This document shows positions 5,291 through 6,109 of a stretch of 6,109 nt of DNA, in pieces. Within the stretch, counting starts at the first letter, position 1. The number at the start of each line of letters is the position of its first letter. Both the position numbers and the translations under genes were made by a program. Below the pieces are notes generated by a model, which did not search any database, was not told the DNA's origin, and worked only from the letters and a program-made list of their open reading frames with translations. This DNA is from Chitinophagaceae bacterium UBA2789 (GTDB taxonomy: Bacteria > Bacteroidota > Bacteroidia > Chitinophagales > Chitinophagaceae), in NCBI GenBank assembly GCA_002352145.1, contig DEHX01000109.1, positions 1 through 6,109 of the forward strand, read 5' to 3'.

Positions 5291-6109
5291 TTATAACAGA
5301 TGCGTAAGCAGCCCATCTCTCAGTTTGGGTTCAAACCAGGTGCTTTTCGGCGGCATTACATTACCGCTGTCTGCAATGGCAAATAATTGTGCCAGTGTAA
5401 CCGGATAAAGACTAAAGGCTACTTTCATTTCTCCGTTATTCACTCTTTTTTCCAATTCCTCTAATCCCCGGATGCCACCCACAAAATCAATCCGTTTATC
5501 AGTACGCTGGTCTTTAATGTCAAAAATCTTATCAAGAATATTATTGGACAAAATAGTGACATCCAGCACACCGATAGGGTCATCGGTCCAGCTTCCTTTT
5601 CTCGAAGTAAGTATATACCATTGTCCTTCCAGGTACATCCCAAACTCATGCAAATGAGAGGGTTTTACCGGTTCCGGGCTCAATGTTATATAGAAATCAT
5701 CCTGGAGCAATGCAAGTAATTTTTCAGGTGTCAGGCCATTGAGGTCTTTCACCACCCTGTTGTAGTCCAAAATGGCAAGCTGGCTTTCCGGGAAGATCGT
5801 AGTAAGAAAATATTTTGCGTTTTCACTGCCAGGAAGTTCTTTGCTTACCTTGGCTGCAGAAGCTGCCCGGTGATGCCCATCGGCAATATATGTAGCAGGC
5901 ACATGAGTGCTGAACAATTGTGTGATAGAATTTATAACAATATCCCTGTCAATGATCCATATGCTGTGCTGAATACCATCAGTTGCTGTGAAATCATAAA
6001 CCGGCTTATTGGTCATTTTCCAGCCATTGATAATGGCATTGATCTCCATCACATCCCGATAAGCCAAAAACACATTGCCGGTTTGCGCTTCAATCGTCCG
6101 CATATGATC
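5291..6109 (-). CDS. DUF1015 (COG4198) family protein, N-terminus outside the window
   Basis: The frame stays open through the window edge (272 codons seen). An ATG at 6103 is internal: the codons around it read DHMRTIEAQTGNVFLAY, matching the conserved interior (AQTGPVFL-like) of DUF1015 proteins, which are about 400 residues long, so roughly a third is missing. Family landmarks visible are YIADGHHRAASA (D at 5881-5879, R at 5869-5867), FPESQLAILDYNRVVKDL, VLDVTILSNNIL, and the terminal MPPKSTWFEPKLRDGLL. The biochemical role of the family is not established as far as I know. From memory, the gene often sits beside serA and serC (phosphoserine pathway) in Bacteroidota, but neither is in view. 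DGHHR resembles the G-H-R nucleotide-binding motif of ParB/sulfiredoxin-fold proteins, which is only a suggestion. No signal peptide or membrane segment is seen, so it is probably cytoplasmic. Confidence 0.88.
   Translation of the reverse strand, partial: DHMRTIEAQTGNVFLAYRDVMEINAIINGWKMTNKPVYDFTATDGIQHSIWIIDRDIVINSITQLFSTHVPATYIADGHHRAASAAKVSKELPGSENAKYFLTTIFPESQLAILDYNRVVKDLNGLTPEKLLALLQDDFYITLSPEPVKPSHLHEFGMYLEGQWYILTSRKGSWTDDPIGVLDVTILSNNILDKIFDIKDQRTDKRIDFVGGIRGLEELEKRVNNGEMKVAFSLYPVTLAQLFAIADSGNVMPPKSTWFEPKLRDGLLTHLL

Noticed and set aside
6101..6109. ATG at 6103 as the start of the DUF1015 protein
   Set aside because: The frame is open to the window edge and the surrounding residues match the family's interior, so the gene is truncated by the window rather than starting here.
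1..6109. CRISPR array, insertion sequence, toxin-antitoxin or defence system
   Set aside because: No regularly spaced repeats, transposase, terminal inverted repeats, or recognisable defence or toxin domains were found on either strand.

Overview
The window looks like an ordinary chromosomal segment of a Bacteroidota bacterium, most likely close to Chitinophagaceae or the wider Sphingobacteriia/Chitinophagia. The clues are the protein families and wording (for example the acyl-CoA ligase ending and the DUF1015 ending), A-rich translation starts without clear Shine-Dalgarno sequences, TAnnTTTG-type promoter boxes, and moderate-to-low GC. No database search was possible, so the taxonomy is inference.

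Layout from left to right. (1) Bases 1-614, minus strand: the 5' part of a two-helix membrane protein with TPR-like repeats, cut by the window edge. (2) A short divergent promoter region, then a complete tRNA-Arg(CCU) with encoded CCA at 696-770 and a strong hairpin terminator directly after it. (3) A three-gene plus-strand unit at 859-2284: an ECF sigma factor, a small single-pass membrane protein in the anti-sigma position, and a membrane-anchored Spy/CpxP-like protein with two LTxxQ-type motifs. (4) Converging on it with only 3 bp between stop codons, a full-length long-chain fatty-acid--CoA ligase on the minus strand (2288-4072). (5) A minus-strand pair: a secreted TPR protein (4199-5215) and, upstream of it, a DUF1015/COG4198 protein (5291-6109) whose N-terminus lies outside the window. 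Each of the last two genes is followed by its own hairpin terminator (4145-4179 and 5226-5257).

How the genes fit together. The sigma/membrane/CpxP-like trio is the only clear functional module. By analogy with CnrYXH and with the Cpx/Spy periplasmic chaperones, it is probably a self-contained envelope-stress or metal-sensing circuit: the periplasmic protein senses, the small membrane protein restrains the sigma factor, and the sigma factor activates its regulon. The ligase is fatty-acid housekeeping. The TPR and DUF1015 genes have no assigned biochemical role.

I see no mobile element, CRISPR array, phage gene, toxin-antitoxin pair or defence system. No stretch over 300 bp lacks a gene. The most interesting points are the sigma trio, the sigma gene's lack of any usable in-frame ATG, the serine at the usual lysine position in the ligase's C-terminal motif, and the DGHHR motif of the DUF1015 protein.
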